A DNA stretch of 64,000 bases from Zoroaster sp. YZ-2022 (GCA_029582265.1 CM055819.1:32217164-32281163), one strand, 5' to 3'; counted from the stretch's first letter, positions 1 through 10,623 are shown. The notes: a model not told the origin generated them from the letters alone. Translations and numbers: made by a program.

Positions 1-500
1 AATCATCGACTATTAACGCCGGTAAAAGACCTGCTGCATACGCAGTGATAAGAACCGACCAGTAAGTACGCGCGTTGACCGCCCAGCTGTTTATTAGATG
101 TGGGATTAAACCAATCAGATTGTAGACGTCTGTATAAACGTAATTTATTTACTGTCAATCACCCTAAACAAGGCCAATAGCCACTAGAGTGTAAGGGGTT
201 ACATATGCGATATGTCATCCACCATTTAAGCAAGATTACATTTGTTGATGTTTTTCTTCAACTTAAATAGATCGTAAGTTGGTGGAAAGCAATCAGCCGG
301 AAGGGCCACGTCACGTGGAATCATCGACTACATTAGAATTTTGTCTGTCCCAAATGAGGATTTGTCAGTCTCTTTCTAGCTCTTTTTTTTTTTAAATACA
401 AATGACCACCGAACTTGAATTCCCTTATAATAACTAAATATTCATAACACATTCTTTCTCTATACAACCATCAAAATTGTATATATCCAAATTGCTCCCT
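1..500. other. Unassigned sequence
   Basis: No exon, RNA gene or clear repeat is recognised. The stretch is moderately AT-rich, has short T-runs near 385, and ends at the TTAA target of the first MITE. It probably lies in an intron of, or downstream within, the minus-strand BAIAP2-like gene. Confidence 0.3.
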
Positions 501-504
501 TTAA

Positions 505-814
505 CCCTTCTGCTACTACAAGGGTCAAAAATCAGTCAAAATGTTGATATACTTGCCAGGGTATATCTAGTGCACTTAAAAGTCGAACACTGTCAAACCT
601 TGCGTGTAGTAAGTACATTTACAGGTCAAAATGAGTCGACCGTTTTTAACTGGTAAAAGCATTGTCTTATAATGTTGAGGGTGGTCAAAATGACAGTAAA
701 AAACCAGTCAAAAATGCCCCCGTGTGCACATTAGGCTCAACAGTCAAACCAGGCAGTTGACTGATTTTGACCACTATAGCTACTTGCCACTAAAGCACAG
801 CTATAGTAGGAGGG
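505..814 (+). mobile_element. TTAA-flanked MITE, family A, copy 1
   Basis: The element is bounded by TTAA at 501-504 and 815-818. It starts CCCTTCTGCTACTAC and ends TAGTAGGAGGG, an imperfect terminal inverted repeat. Full-length relatives lie at 8750-9065, 14933-15506 and 63073-63333 (inverted). Inside, GTCAA-type heptamers recur about ten times in both orientations. TTAA target duplication plus CCC ends is the pattern of piggyBac-type non-autonomous elements; the superfamily is an inference. No coding capacity. Confidence 0.8.
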
Positions 815-1004
815 TTAATATGAAATATGTTTGTAAAAGTGAAAGTAGAAGACCGGAAAGTGAACTTTATTTCTCTTCAGAATGTTTGCTTTTGCAAGTA
901 ATTATCAGATAACTTTTACAATTTTACACTGAACTGCAACTTTCCCATATCATATCAGCACGTTGTACAAGCATGCAAAGAGTGATATTTAAAGTGAAAG
1001 TACA

Positions 1005-2755
1005 ACACTGGTAATGCTTCTATGAGTACGCTTACTCTCTTTGAATCAAGATATACATTAAAGGGAAGGTACAACATTGGTAATGTTGGCAAAACTGCTT
1101 CTATGAGTATGCTTACTCTCTTTGAATCAAGATATACATTAAAGGGAAGGTACAACATTGGTAATGTTGGCAAAACTGCTTCTATGAGTATGCCTACTCT
1201 CTTTGAATCAAGATATACATTGAAGGGAAGGTACAACATTGGTAATGTTGGCCAAACTGCTTCTATGAGTATGCTTACTCTCTTTGAATCAAGATATACA
1301 TTGAAGGGAAGGTACACCATTGGTAATGTTGGCCAAACTGCTTCTATGAGTATGCTTACTCTCTTTGAATCAAGATATACATTAAAGGGAAGGTACAACA
1401 TTGGTAATGTTGGCCAAACTGCTTCTATGAGTATGCTTACTCTCTTTGAATCAAGATATACATTAAAGGGAAGGTACAACATTGGTAATGTTGGCAAAAC
1501 TGCTTCTATGCGTACGCCTACACTCTTTGAATCAAGATATACATTGAAGGGAAGGTACAACATTGGTAATGTTGGCCAAACTGCTTCTATGAGTATGCTT
1601 ACTCTCTTTGAATCAAGATATACATTGAAGGGAAGGTACAACATTGGTAATGTTGGCCAAACTGCTTCTATGAGTATGCTTACTCTTTGAATCAAGATAT
1701 ACATTGAAGGAAGGTACACCATTGGTAATGTTGGCCAAACTGCTTCTATGAGTACGCTTACTCTCTTTGAATCAAGATATACATTAAAGGGAAGGTACAA
1801 CATTGGTAATGTTGGCCAAACTGCTTCTATGAGTACGCTTACTCTCTTTGAATCAAGATATACATTAAAGGGAAGGTACAACATTGGTAATGTTGGCCAA
1901 ACTGCTTCTATGAGTACGCTTACTCTCTTTGAATCAAGATATACATTAAAGGGAAGGTACAACATTGGTAATGTTGGCCAAACTGCTTCTATGAGTACGC
2001 TTACTCTCTTTGAATCAAGAAATACATTAAAGGGAAGGTACAACATTGGTAATGTTGGCCAAACTGCTTCTATGAGTACGCTTACTCTCTTTGAATCAAG
2101 AAATACATTAAAGGGAAGGTACAACATTGGTAATGTTGGCCAAACTGCTTCTACTTTGAATCAAGATATACATTAAAGGGAAGGTACAACATTGGTAATG
2201 TTGGCAAAACTGCTTCTATGAGTACGCTTACTCTCTTTGAATCAAGATATACATTAAAGGGAAGGTACAACATTGGTAATGTTGGCAAAACTGCTTCTAT
2301 GAGTACGCTTACTCTCTTTGAATCAAGATATACATTGAAGGGAAGGTACAACATTGGTAATGTTGGCCAAACTGCTTCTATGAGTATGCCTACTCTCTTT
2401 GAATCAAGATATACATTGAAGGGAAGGTACAGCATTGGTAATGTTGGCAAAACTGCTTCTATGAGTATGCTTACTCTCTTTGAATCAAGATATACATTGA
2501 AGGGAAGGTACAACATTGGTAATGTTGACAAAACTGCTTCTATGAGTACGCTTGCTCTCTTTGAATCAAGATACACATTAAAGGGAAGGTACAGCATTGG
2601 TTATTTTGGCAAAACTGCTTTTATGAGTATGCTTACTCTCTTTGAATCAAGATATACAGTGAAGGGAAGGTACAGCATTGGTAATTTGGGCAAAACTGCT
2701 TTTATGAGTATGCTTACTTTCTACAAATCAAGATATACATTAATCAACCAACCTG
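1005..2755. repeat. 81-bp minisatellite, about 21 copies
   Basis: Tandem units of 81 bp run from about 1005 to 2755 and are mostly over 90% alike; the last three degenerate. Each unit contains ACATTAAAGGGAAGGTACAA followed by CATTGGTAATGTTGGC. Two copies are short: one near 1681-1740 lacks 3 bp in total, and one near 2152 lacks about 17 bp. Because 81 is a multiple of three and no stop falls in several frames, long ORFs appear on both strands (390 aa on minus, 222 aa on plus). Substitutions do not favour silent sites in either frame, so I treat these as artefacts. The AGGGAAGGTACA part resembles the end of TTAA-type (T2/Kolobok) MITEs, and single degenerate relatives of the unit occur near 38848, 48000 and 53465. 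Confidence 0.95.
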
Positions 2756-3004
2756 TCAAAGTTTCAACTCAGGGCAGACGATAAGTCATGAGAAAAGCGT
2801 GTAAAAGTATTCACAATTTCTTTAAAAAAACTTTGACAATGTATTTGTTAGTGTTTTAATTTCTGTGAAATGAAAGCACTTTTTCAAAGTAATTGGTATC
2901 TTTGGCTTTCAGATAATATTTCAGTAATTTTTTGTATTAGGTTAATGTTATACTTTCTCTTTTAAGCACATGCTGTATCGTATATACCCTGTACATGTGA
3001 TTAA

Positions 3005-3197
3005 AGGGACAGTATTGTCACGATCAACAGGGCATGGAATCAGAGTGCTAGTTTTAGATTAACTCAGTGACTGAAAATAATACATTAGAAGGTCATATTA
3101 CCGTTGCTGCTGCATAAATGAGCCGGTAAATTTCAGTCACTGTGTTCATCTTAATGCCCTGTTGAAAGTCTGCTCTGAACGTGACGATATTGTCCCT
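3005..3197. mobile_element. TTAAAGGG-type MITE (T2/Kolobok-like), copy 1
   Basis: TTAA at 3001-3004 and 3198-3201 flank an element starting AGGGACAGTATTGTCACG and ending CGTGACGATATTGTCCCT, an almost perfect inverted repeat of about 22 bp. The core includes CAGGGCATGGAATC and its inverted partner. Related copies lie at 24349-24564, 40817-41042 and 44653-44908, with a fragment at 10845-10915. The TTAAAGGRR end is the signature described for T2/Kolobok MITEs. Confidence 0.8.
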
Positions 3198-3213
3198 TTA
3201 AAGTCAATATAGA

Positions 3214-3404
3214 TGTTGCGGTGATGCCATGTAGAAATTTTCTTTTGAGTAGTAAATAGTTCTGAAAAGAACCGTTTGGTTACAACTCGATGATCAGAGC
3301 ATCTGATCAGACCACACTGATCTAAAGACGATATTGAAACGTCAAGTTCTTTTCAGAACTATTTACTACTCAAAAAAGAATTTCTACATGGTGTCACCGC
3401 AAAC
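3214..3404. mobile_element. Two Penelope-like 3' ends in inverted orientation
   Basis: The sequence reads GCGGTGATGCCATGTAGAAA at the left and its complement TTTCTACATGGTGTCACCGC at the right, forming ~75-bp arms around a short centre with ATGATCAGAGCATCTGATCA. Single arms of the same sequence recur at 21286-21400, 21645-21760, 57868-57987 and 62476-62590. At the last site the arm directly follows a GIY-YIG-like coding end, which suggests these are Penelope-like 3' terminal sequences. Confidence 0.55.
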
Positions 3405-3542
3405 AGTCCTTCACTTATCCTTTTCCCCATGCAAAAGCTTACTGATTTCAATCCACCCCAAAACTCCGGAGACATTTCTGAATTAAGAATAGATCGACAG
3501 ATTTTGAAATCTTCGGGATTTTGATAACTCCAAGAAGCTTAC

Positions 3543-3686
3543 ATGAGAATGCACCGGGGAGATGCTTCTTTCTTTTTCTTTCTCGATCTTTTCCTCGCTC
3601 TGAGCAAGAAGGATGTTGCGCTCATAAAGACGCTTAGAGGTCCTAAGCTCCATCTGCAAGGGGTTCCCCAGCGGGCCAGAGTACAC
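3543..3686 (-). CDS. BAIAP2: BAIAP2/IRSp53-like, exon after the IMD domain
   Basis: This 144-bp exon (48 codons, phase 0 at both ends) has acceptor TTTTGGCAG before GTGTACTCTGG and donor CAT followed by GTAAGC. It encodes a segment beginning VYSGPLGNPLQMELRTSK and ending in a highly charged stretch with EEKIEKEKERSISPVHSH. No strong match to the vertebrate protein is recalled here. It is assigned to the gene because its phase joins exactly to the upstream exon at 5617-5712, and because in IRSp53 the region after the IMD is the poorly conserved linker before the SH3 domain. The following exons lie beyond the window start. A long pyrimidine-only tract (in transcript orientation) begins about 90 bp upstream of the acceptor. 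Confidence 0.65.
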
Positions 3687-3776
3687 CTGCCAAAATCAGT
3701 CACATCAATATTCGTTACATTTGCTCAGACATTTTTAAACTCAATCAAGACTCAAAAGGGAAGTCAGTTTTGACCC

Positions 3777-4243
3777 AGGAAGGAAGGAAGGAAGGAAGGG
3801 AGGGAGGAAGGGAGGGAGGGAGGGAGGGAGGGAGGGAGGGAGGGAGGAAGGAAGGAAGGGAGGGAGGGAGGGAGGGAGGAAGGGAGGGCGGGAGGAAGGG
3901 AGGAAGGGAGGAAGGGAGGAAGGAACGAAGGAAGGGAGGAAGGGAGGAAGGGAGGAAGGGAGGAAGGAAGGGAGGAAGGAAGGGATGGAGGGAGGGAGGG
4001 AGGAAGGAAGGAAGGAAGGAAGGAAGGAAGGAAGGAAGGAAGGAAGGAAGGAAGGAAGGAAGGAAGGAAGGAAGGAAGGAAGGAAGGAAGGAAGGAAGGA
4101 AGGAAGGAAGGAAGGAAGGAAGGAAGGAAGGAAGGAAGGAAGGAAGGAAGGAAGGAAGGAAGGAAGGAAGGAAGGAAGGGAGGAAGGGAGGAAGGGAGGA
4201 AGGAAGGAAGGAAGGAAGGAAGGAAGGAAGGAAGGAAGGAAGT
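3777..4243. repeat. GGAA/GGGA microsatellite (~470 bp)
   Basis: Almost pure purine on the plus strand. The first ~220 bp mix GGGA and GGAA tetramers; the rest is a near-perfect GGAA run with three GGGA interruptions near 4180-4200. It lies in the intron just upstream of the exon at 3543-3686, so the pre-mRNA carries a long UUCC tract. Long ORFs of Lys/Glu/Gly/Arg or Pro/Ser/Phe/Leu here are by-products of the tetramer. GGAA runs are binding platforms for ETS factors in other animals, and mirror purine tracts can form triplex DNA. Confidence 0.97.
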
Positions 4244-4335
4244 AAGGGAGAGAAATCCGTTTCATTAAAATGAAGCAAAATAAAACTGTTTTTATCTATT
4301 AGGCCATCTATCTATTAGGCCAACTCAATCTATTC

Positions 4336-4709
4336 AGCCAAAAAATAAATTCTACAGTTTCTGGTCATCAGTCGGCTTCAAAAATCGGTGCGGTGACGTG
4401 TTTTTTTTTCGGCCATCTTTTTTTTTTTGGCCAACAGGGAAATACATGATACATTGTATACGCAGGGACCAAATTTCCTATATACGAAGTATGGTGGCTA
4501 AGAGAGGCCTCACAAATCAGACAAACATTCATACCCCTATGTGAAAAAGTCATTTAAAGCACAGCATGGCAGAATTCAAATTGATCCAGCAATTTTGGCT
4601 GCAATTGGACATCACAGCAACAAAAAAAATTAAAAATTAAAAATGCTGACACGCAGGTCTGAGGCTACGCACGCGTAGACCAGAAACTGGATACTTTTTT
4701 TTGTGGCCT
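4336..4709. mobile_element. MITE family E (GGCC-ended, ~370 bp), copy 1
   Basis: The left end CCAAAAAATAAATTCTACAG plus TTTCTGGTC is matched at the right by GACCAGAAACTGG and then TTTTTTTTGTGGCC. Internal landmarks (TCATACCCCTATGTGAAAAA, and CAATTTTGGCTGCAATTGGA) recur in copies or halves at 21810-21999, 22372-22625, 29195-29392, 31296-31505, 43965-44340 and 46097-46468. No ORF. The superfamily is not resolved because target duplications are unclear. Confidence 0.7.
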
Positions 4710-5228
4710 AAACTGCTTCAAAAGGCCTATACAAATTCTGGAAAACCATTACGCACAATTCACTTCAGGATATTAACAGTTTTTTAGTCAATAGCCACTT
4801 GTTTTCAGGTATTTTACATCATTCAGATGGGAAGATGAGTCAAATACAGTGGGTTTTTGTGTGTTTTTTTTTGTGTTTTTTAATTTCTTTTTTAATTGAC
4901 ATATGATAACAAACTAATGATGTTCTCATACCACCAACTCATGGAAAGATTGTTCATTGATTTTTTTAGCATGGTAGAATCTACGGCAATAATCAGAAAA
5001 ATAAGAACTCAATTATGCCTCTTGTATACCCATATAAGGACCTTATCTTTTCAGTCTTTGAATATTAGTGCTTTTCTATTTTTTTCTTAATGTAGTTGAT
5101 GGTTCTCCGTGTAAAGTGTACATCTCATTAGCGTGATGTTTATCTGAATAAAAAATACTAATAATAAATTAAGTGTTGGAACAGTTTGTTGACCCCTTGT
5201 CAAAAGAGCAACCGAAAGAAGCTGGGGA

Positions 5229-5590
5229 TTGTGATTTGACAAAAGTATAAAAAATCCTGAAAAAATGGGTACCGGGCTCGGGTCTCCCTTTGGTCTGGAG
5301 GACAAAGCCCCCTGCACCTCCTGGATTATTTAGTTTTGGAGGATTTACAGACTCTACACATCCCCACAAACAAGAAACTAGAGGCTTGGACACAATACAG
5401 GCTACTTCTTTCTTTCCTTGGTGGCTACTTCTCTTCTTTCAAGAAAATTATGAGGCAAAGGGAGATTTGTAAAAAATCCTGGAAATCAGGAAAATTCCTG
5501 AGAAATCACAGACCTGAAGAAGAAAAAGAAAAGAAAACAAAACAAAACAAAACAAAAAAACAAAAAAAACGGTGGACAAGATGGATTTAA
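5229..5590 (+). repeat. Dispersed repeat F, copy 1
   Basis: The stretch is about 80% alike to 56570-56850: shared blocks include GTCTCCCTTTGGTCT, TTTTGGAGGATTTACAGACT, CAAGAAACTAGAGG and CAAAGGGAGATT. CTCCCTTTG near the start and CAAAGGGAG near the end are inverted, suggesting a MITE. The last 80 bp are A-rich simple sequence. Small ORFs across it are not conserved between the two copies. Confidence 0.6.
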
Positions 5591-5616
5591 TATAATGTTA
5601 ACAACATTCTGCTTAC

Positions 5617-5712
5617 AGCGCTAAGCGTATCTTCACATTCTTCTGACAGTTTCTCTGGCTTGGCGCACGACTCCGTCCATTTTGACATTCGATGACGCAG
5701 TACACTCTGAGC
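5617..5712 (-). CDS. BAIAP2: BAIAP2/IRSp53-like, C-terminal IMD exon
   Basis: The exon is 96 bp (32 codons), phase 0 to phase 0, with acceptor CTAACCAG before GCTCAGAG and donor GCT followed by GTAAGC. It encodes AQSVLRHRMSKWTESCAKPE followed by KLSEECEDTLSA. This aligns with the end of the IRSp53 IMD, where the vertebrate protein has a KELL..KLPLW..AC..P.K.PE pattern; the Trp, Cys and Pro positions are kept. It follows the exon at 8426-8512 without a phase break. Confidence 0.8.
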
Positions 5713-5914
5713 CTGGTTAGAGTCAGTCAACGGTAAAAAAACAAAACAATATCAGCGACAGACATTCAAAACTACTTGGCCGGCATGACAACCGTCCACA
5801 TGGAGGCCATGCATTTGAGAGGTTTGTATTCTTGTCACCAATTAGATCAAAAGAGGGTCTACATCTTTGGTTATTTATCCGATTACAAAATTCTTGATAA
5901 TAATTTAGGTCCAG

Positions 5915-6539
5915 GGCCTAATTTCATAAAACTGCTAAGTAAAACAAATTTGCTTACCATAAATTTTGGCTGAGCATATTTTCTTGATTACGAGCCAAAC
6001 TTGCACATAAAATGAGTTACGCTTGGGCGATGACACGATAATATCGAATATCGCGATACCTTCTTTTATTTATTCGATTACGATATCGAGAACCTTTATA
6101 AGTTATCGAGATATCGGCAAATCGCGATTACAAAAATACATCGCGAATATAAAAAAAACGCCACTGTGAGTCAAGTCAGAAATTTCATGGAAACAAAATT
6201 AGCACAGTCTTTTCAGCTTTAGGAAGTGAGAAACAAAAGCGAACTACTTCAGAAGTACATACATGCTATGTAAACAAATTTGTGATTTATTGTTATGCTT
6301 GTAGAGGGGTACATACCCTGTGGTTATCGGCTCTAAAGCAATCATGCATGAATGAAAAAATTATTCGTGATATTATTGAAAAATCACGATATATGTTTGC
6401 CGATATATCGTGGATGAAATAATCGATATTGGCCAAGCTGAAAATGAGTGTACTTTGGCTGGGTAGTCTGTTTTCTCATGCTTAGCGAAAAATACTGCTA
6501 ATCATAATTACCTGCTTATCAGCTCTATGACATTGGGCC
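5915..6539. mobile_element. Harbinger-type MITE, copy 1, with a nested insertion
   Basis: CAG duplications (5912-5914 and 6540-6542) flank GGGCCTAATTTCATAAAACT at the left and the inverted AGCTCTATGACATTGGGCC at the right. The outer parts resemble the intact relative at 24589-24778, including the block ACTTTGGCTGG. Between about 6026 and 6435 it is interrupted by an unrelated segment dense in TATCG/CGATA words, starting GCGATGACACGATAATATCG and ending ATCGATATTGGCC. The inner piece looks like a separate non-autonomous DNA element of hAT style. Confidence 0.65.
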
Positions 6540-6542
6540 CAG

Positions 6543-8420
6543 GCAAGAACAGGTATAATTACACCCAACCGAAACCCATGGTGTTTTGAAAGAAGGAATT
6601 TTTTTTCATTTACTCAGAAATGCAACCTTTTGGTAGTTACCCGATTACAAAATGACTGAATTATAAGCAAAAAACTTGGTGATGGTACCAAACATTCCGA
6701 GGGGTTATTCTGTTTGACAAACTTGAAAGGTATTACAAAATTTAAATGGATCACAGCCATGATCCGTTAGAATGCATAAACAAACATCTGAATTAATTTT
6801 CACAAAAAAAAAATCACTGAAACTTAAGTATGGATACATTTACAGATGTTTTACCATAAGTGTTTACTCTCTGTTAATTGGAGAGTACATGCATTTCAAT
6901 GCATCATTTATATCAAATAATTTTACAAATTAAACAAGTTAGACCCAAAAATTAACAATTGATGACAAATTGATGACAATGTGGCACCATATCTTGGTTT
7001 TTATATTCACACGCGTAGTGTGTATCAAAGTGAGTCCAAAATAGACTGGCACAATTCAAACTGTTTAGTTTGTTACACAGAATTCCGATTGGTGGTCTGG
7101 GAACCGAACAAATATGGGCACAGAGTTAAGATCGTGATGGTTAGTTTAGTTTTCAGGAGATTTTTTTTTAACATATTGAAGACTTTCAACTATGTATTTG
7201 TAATCCCTGGGATCTTTATATGGTACTTCGTTCCCAGTGATATTTCAAAGGAATTTCCCTAAATATGTTCCCGATAAACTCACAATCTGCTTCTTATATT
7301 CGCTGACATTCTTCATGGGAGAATGCCACCAACAATATTATGTACTCCATAAATAGTTCATGCCATCTTGTAAAATCTGTCAAGAACATCCTACACATCT
7401 GTTTCTATTATCATTTTAATTTGTTTTTTTTGTGCAAAATTCACTGTTTGCCCCATTATTCTGTTTGTAAAAATCTAAATCTGTTTTCCTGAATGACAAA
7501 CAAAATTTCAGTTTTCCCACAAATTTCTCAGTGATGAAAACTAAGTGGAACAAATTGAACAACATGCTTCTGTGAACGTTTCTGTATATAACACCAAAAA
7601 TTCAAGATTACCTTAACAGTGCTACTTGTAAGTAAAGTAAACTTAAAAATATAGAGACCACCCCAATATTTATGCAGAGTTATGGACATTTGTATTTTTT
7701 TTGGGTAATTTTTTAACCCGACTATCAAACTACTTTCCACTCGGGTTCAAATAGATTTGCAGAATACAACATTTTGGTCATATAAAACTCTCATATTAAA
7801 AAATCATTTATATTAAATAAATATATATTTTTGGACAGCATATGTGACTGGCTCTGGCAAAACCCTAAACTTGGACCCAATTTTCAAAAGTGACCTCCCA
7901 AATTTATCGTGAAAATTAACAATATTCCCAACAACGTTTCAGGATTTTTCTTTTTCCATCAAAATCTAGAGAAAAATGCTCTATATGGTGACATGAAAAC
8001 TGGTCCCTCAAACCGGTCCCTGGGGTCAGTTTTTGACCTTTTCATGGCTGTTACGCATTATGGTAAATGCTGAGAAGTTTCGGGTTTTGCCAGAGCGGGT
8101 CATTATATATCCAGTGCTTGGAGCAAGTGTATTTGGGGGTTTTAGCATGATATTATGTTATATTACACTCCCTAGACGAAGCACACATCAGATAAATGCC
8201 TAATGACATGCATTGAAGGTGAAAACTGCACGAGAAATGAGTTCATATTTCCATTTCCACATGAACAGAAACCCGATTTTGGACAATGGTCCAAAACCTT
8301 GAATCGCGTTTTTCTCAGAACTCAAAAAAAAAAAAAAAGGGGGGTTCCAAGCACACGATAGCCTTTGGTCTAAAGATGACTTGGAACAGACACACCACTA
8401 TGGAAGGTCAATACGATACA
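6543..8420. other. Intronic stretch without recognised features
   Basis: This is AT-rich intron between the exons at 8426 and 5617. I see only short A- and T-runs (for example 8324-8338) and no ORF with recognisable domains. The open frames at 6981-7262 and 7528-7740 show no family resemblance. Confidence 0.4.
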
Positions 8421-8425
8421 CATAC

Positions 8426-8512
8426 TTTGCTGTAGAATGCAGAGTCATTCTTGACGAGGGAACAGCATCTCTCCACCACATCACAGTATTTCTTCCTCTC
8501 TTTTGACCACAC
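8426..8512 (-). CDS. BAIAP2: BAIAP2/IRSp53-like, IMD exon
   Basis: The exon is 87 bp (29 codons), phase 0 to phase 0. The acceptor is TTGCTAG before GTGTGGTC and the donor is AAA followed by GTATGTG. The product VWSKERKKYCDVVERCC then SLVKNDSAFYSK matches the IMD helix that in vertebrate IRSp53 reads ..TEERRRFCFLVEK..., with the ERxxxC core and the final Y-S-K pattern kept. It is too short to stand out as an ORF and was found by homology and splice signals. Confidence 0.88.
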
Positions 8513-8749
8513 CTAGCAACAGAATGTTTGATAATATAACATTTCCAAAGGTCATAAAGTTATAAATTATTGACATGTACTTGTACCTACAGTGTCTCAT
8601 GTGACTAATTACTCACTGAATTGATATACTGTCACATAAAGCTGTTACACTGTTGTCTGCTAAGAGAAAAACAATATACTTATCATCAAGGAATGTTTGA
8701 TGTAGCACTGTGGATATTCTCTTTTGAGTTGTAAAAATGTATCGATTAA

Positions 8750-9065
8750 AAACCCTCCTGCTACTACTACAAGGGTCAAAATCAGTCAAAATATTGATAT
8801 ACTTGCCAAGGTATATCTAGTGCACTTAAAAGTCAAACACTGTCAAACCTTACTTGTAGTAAGTACATTTACAGGTCAAAATGAGTCCACCGTTTTTTTG
8901 GCTGGTAAAAGCATTGTCTGGTATTGTTCAGGGTGGTCAAAATGACAGTCAACACCAGTCAAAAATGCCCCTGTGTGCACATTTGGGTCAACAGTCAAAA
9001 CAGGCAGTTGACTGATTTTGACCTCTATAGCTACTTGCCACTAAAGTGCAGCTATAGTAGGAGGG
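8750..9065 (+). mobile_element. TTAA-flanked MITE, family A, copy 2
   Basis: The left TTAA is at 8746-8749, followed by AAACCCTCCTGCTACTAC. The right end is TAGTAGGAGGG with its target mutated to TAAA. The interior is nearly colinear with 505-814 and 14933-15506. Several GTCAAAA words in both orientations are present. Confidence 0.8.
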
Positions 9066-9067
9066 TA

Positions 9068-9224
9068 AATGAAATTCTTGCATCAGTTGACAAACATTAG
9101 GTATTGCCCTTAAACTGACGTATGTATGCAGTACTCGGTGCTTTTCGAGTGTCTGTGAAAAAAAAAAAAAACACAGGCGACGCGGGCATGATTCGACCCA
9201 GACGCTCGGAAAGCACAGAGTATA
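9068..9224. mobile_element. Broken tRNA-bearing inverted-repeat element (left part)
   Basis: GAAATTCTTGCATCAG, CTCGGTGCTTTTCGAGTGTC and the inverted GACGCTCGGAAAGCACAGAG show both arms of the element also seen at 25921-26182 and 35256-35572. The tRNA-like middle is reduced to ACACAGGCGACGCGGGCATG plus a mutated B box (ATTCGACCC). The remainder, CAATGCTTTATACATACGTC plus GGTGTAAGGGC, continues at 9662-9700 because a fold-back element has inserted between. Confidence 0.6.
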
Positions 9225-9661
9225 CGACATAAAACACAATTAAGGGGGCCACTTTGCATCCATCACGTTAGCAGTTTTTCAAATGGTTGTTATTTATTTT
9301 TAAGTACCTGAAACCGACCAAAAAGTGTTTCAACATGTGAATGGACATGCAGGGCTTATACTAGAACTAATTTGAGCTGATTTATTTATTTATTTTTTTT
9401 TTTTTTACCCTCAAATTTCCATAAAAATTGGACGGAAAAAGTTACCTCACTTTTCCGTCCATTTGTTGATGGAAATTTTAGGGTAATTAAAAAAATAATA
9501 GTAATAATCAACTCAAATTATCTTTAGGATAAGCATGCATGTCTATTCAAATGTTGAAATTCTTTTTGGGTGGTTTCAGATATTAATTTTTTTTTACAAC
9601 CATTAGAAAAACTGCTAACGTGACGGTAGGAAAGTGGCCCCCTTTATTGTGTTTTATGTCA
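9225..9661. mobile_element. Fold-back element, copy 1
   Basis: The whole 437 bp is one imperfect palindrome. It starts CGACATAAAACACAAT and ends ATTGTGTTTTATGTCA; arms of about 210 bp meet at GGACGGAAAA...TTTTCCGTCC near 9430-9462. A second copy is at 33413-33872. Flanking TATA/TACA suggests a TA-type target. No ORF. Confidence 0.85.
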
Positions 9662-9699
9662 TACAATGCTTTATACATACGTCGGTGTAAGGGCAAAAA

Positions 9700-10020
9700 T
9701 AATATCTACTGTAAAAATGTGTTGTTCCTTTGTTCATTCCACTATGCAAAGCTTCAATTTTGAATACCCTTATCCATTGGCAATAGTGCTTGCATTGTTT
9801 GAGTGTTGTTATTTTTATGAAGGTTAATAAAGTTCTGTTTTTTTTTTATCCCTCGTAATAACTGGTTTTTTTTTATCCCTCGTAATATTTAACCAGGAGT
9901 TCTTGCAATACCCTTTAAAAGATTTTATGTATAAATCTATTTTTATTGTGTAATCATTGATGAAATGTAGCTTTAATGTAAACTTCAATAGAGAATTAGC
10001 TGTTGCAAACTGCTTACCAG
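9700..10020. other. Unassigned intronic stretch
   Basis: AT-rich sequence with two tandem T8-ATCCCTCGTAATA words near 9840-9890. No gene or element boundary is recognised. Confidence 0.3.
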
Positions 10021-10023
10021 CCT

Positions 10024-10135
10024 AAAGGACCTGTAGTATCAATGCAAAATAATGGTTAATGGCCTTACGTTTCGAACCTAGCAGGTTCTTTCTCAAAGGC
10101 AAAATGAGACAGAATACAAACATACATTCGTACAT
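10024..10135. repeat. Possible retroelement end (GTTTCGAACCTAGCAGG motif)
   Basis: GGCCTTACGTTTCGAACCTA followed by GCAGGTTCTTTCTCAAAGGC is repeated in inverted form at 46676-46720, next to the same AATAATGGTTAATGGCC context. The pattern resembles the conserved 3' end of a Penelope-like or similar retroelement, but no coding part is visible. Confidence 0.35.
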
Positions 10136-10623
10136 GAACACAAGAGTGAGAAGAAGTTAGTCAGGTGTGAAATGTTGAAAGATGGAATGTTCCATCTTTC
10201 AACTCATGAAAATATTCTCACCATTGCACTCACAAACATTCATTATTTGTATACTATTCCATGGTCAGTTGTAACCATTTCCATGGCTACATTTATATAT
10301 TATATATGATTATCTATTCTGACGCTCTGTTGCCACGGCTATCCATTCAATACAACTCAACATTCATGTATTCTTCACACAAAGGCCATTCATTTCAAAA
10401 CACAAATCAAGTCAATATCTATCCGAGGATTGAGATTTAATCACTTCCATGTCAGTGCTTCTTATCTTGTCAAAATAATCATAATCTTCACACTGGGAGG
10501 TCAGAGTGAATGCATGTTTTTTTTTTATGCACATCAGTGAGACAAGTGAGATTATGAGAGAACCTAAATAATAAACACCTGGTCCAATGCCTTCAAGAAG
10601 CTTAGCAGAAAATTTCGCAGAGA

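Noticed and set aside
955..2784. Long repetitive ORFs on both strands (390, 222, 188, 148 and 142 codons)
   Set aside because: They follow from an 81-bp unit divisible by three. Substitutions are not concentrated at silent sites in either frame, two indels occur, and there are no start or splice contexts.
3741..4278. Pro/Leu/Ser-rich and Lys/Glu/Gly-rich ORFs over 160 codons
   Set aside because: These are translations of a GGAA/GGGA microsatellite.
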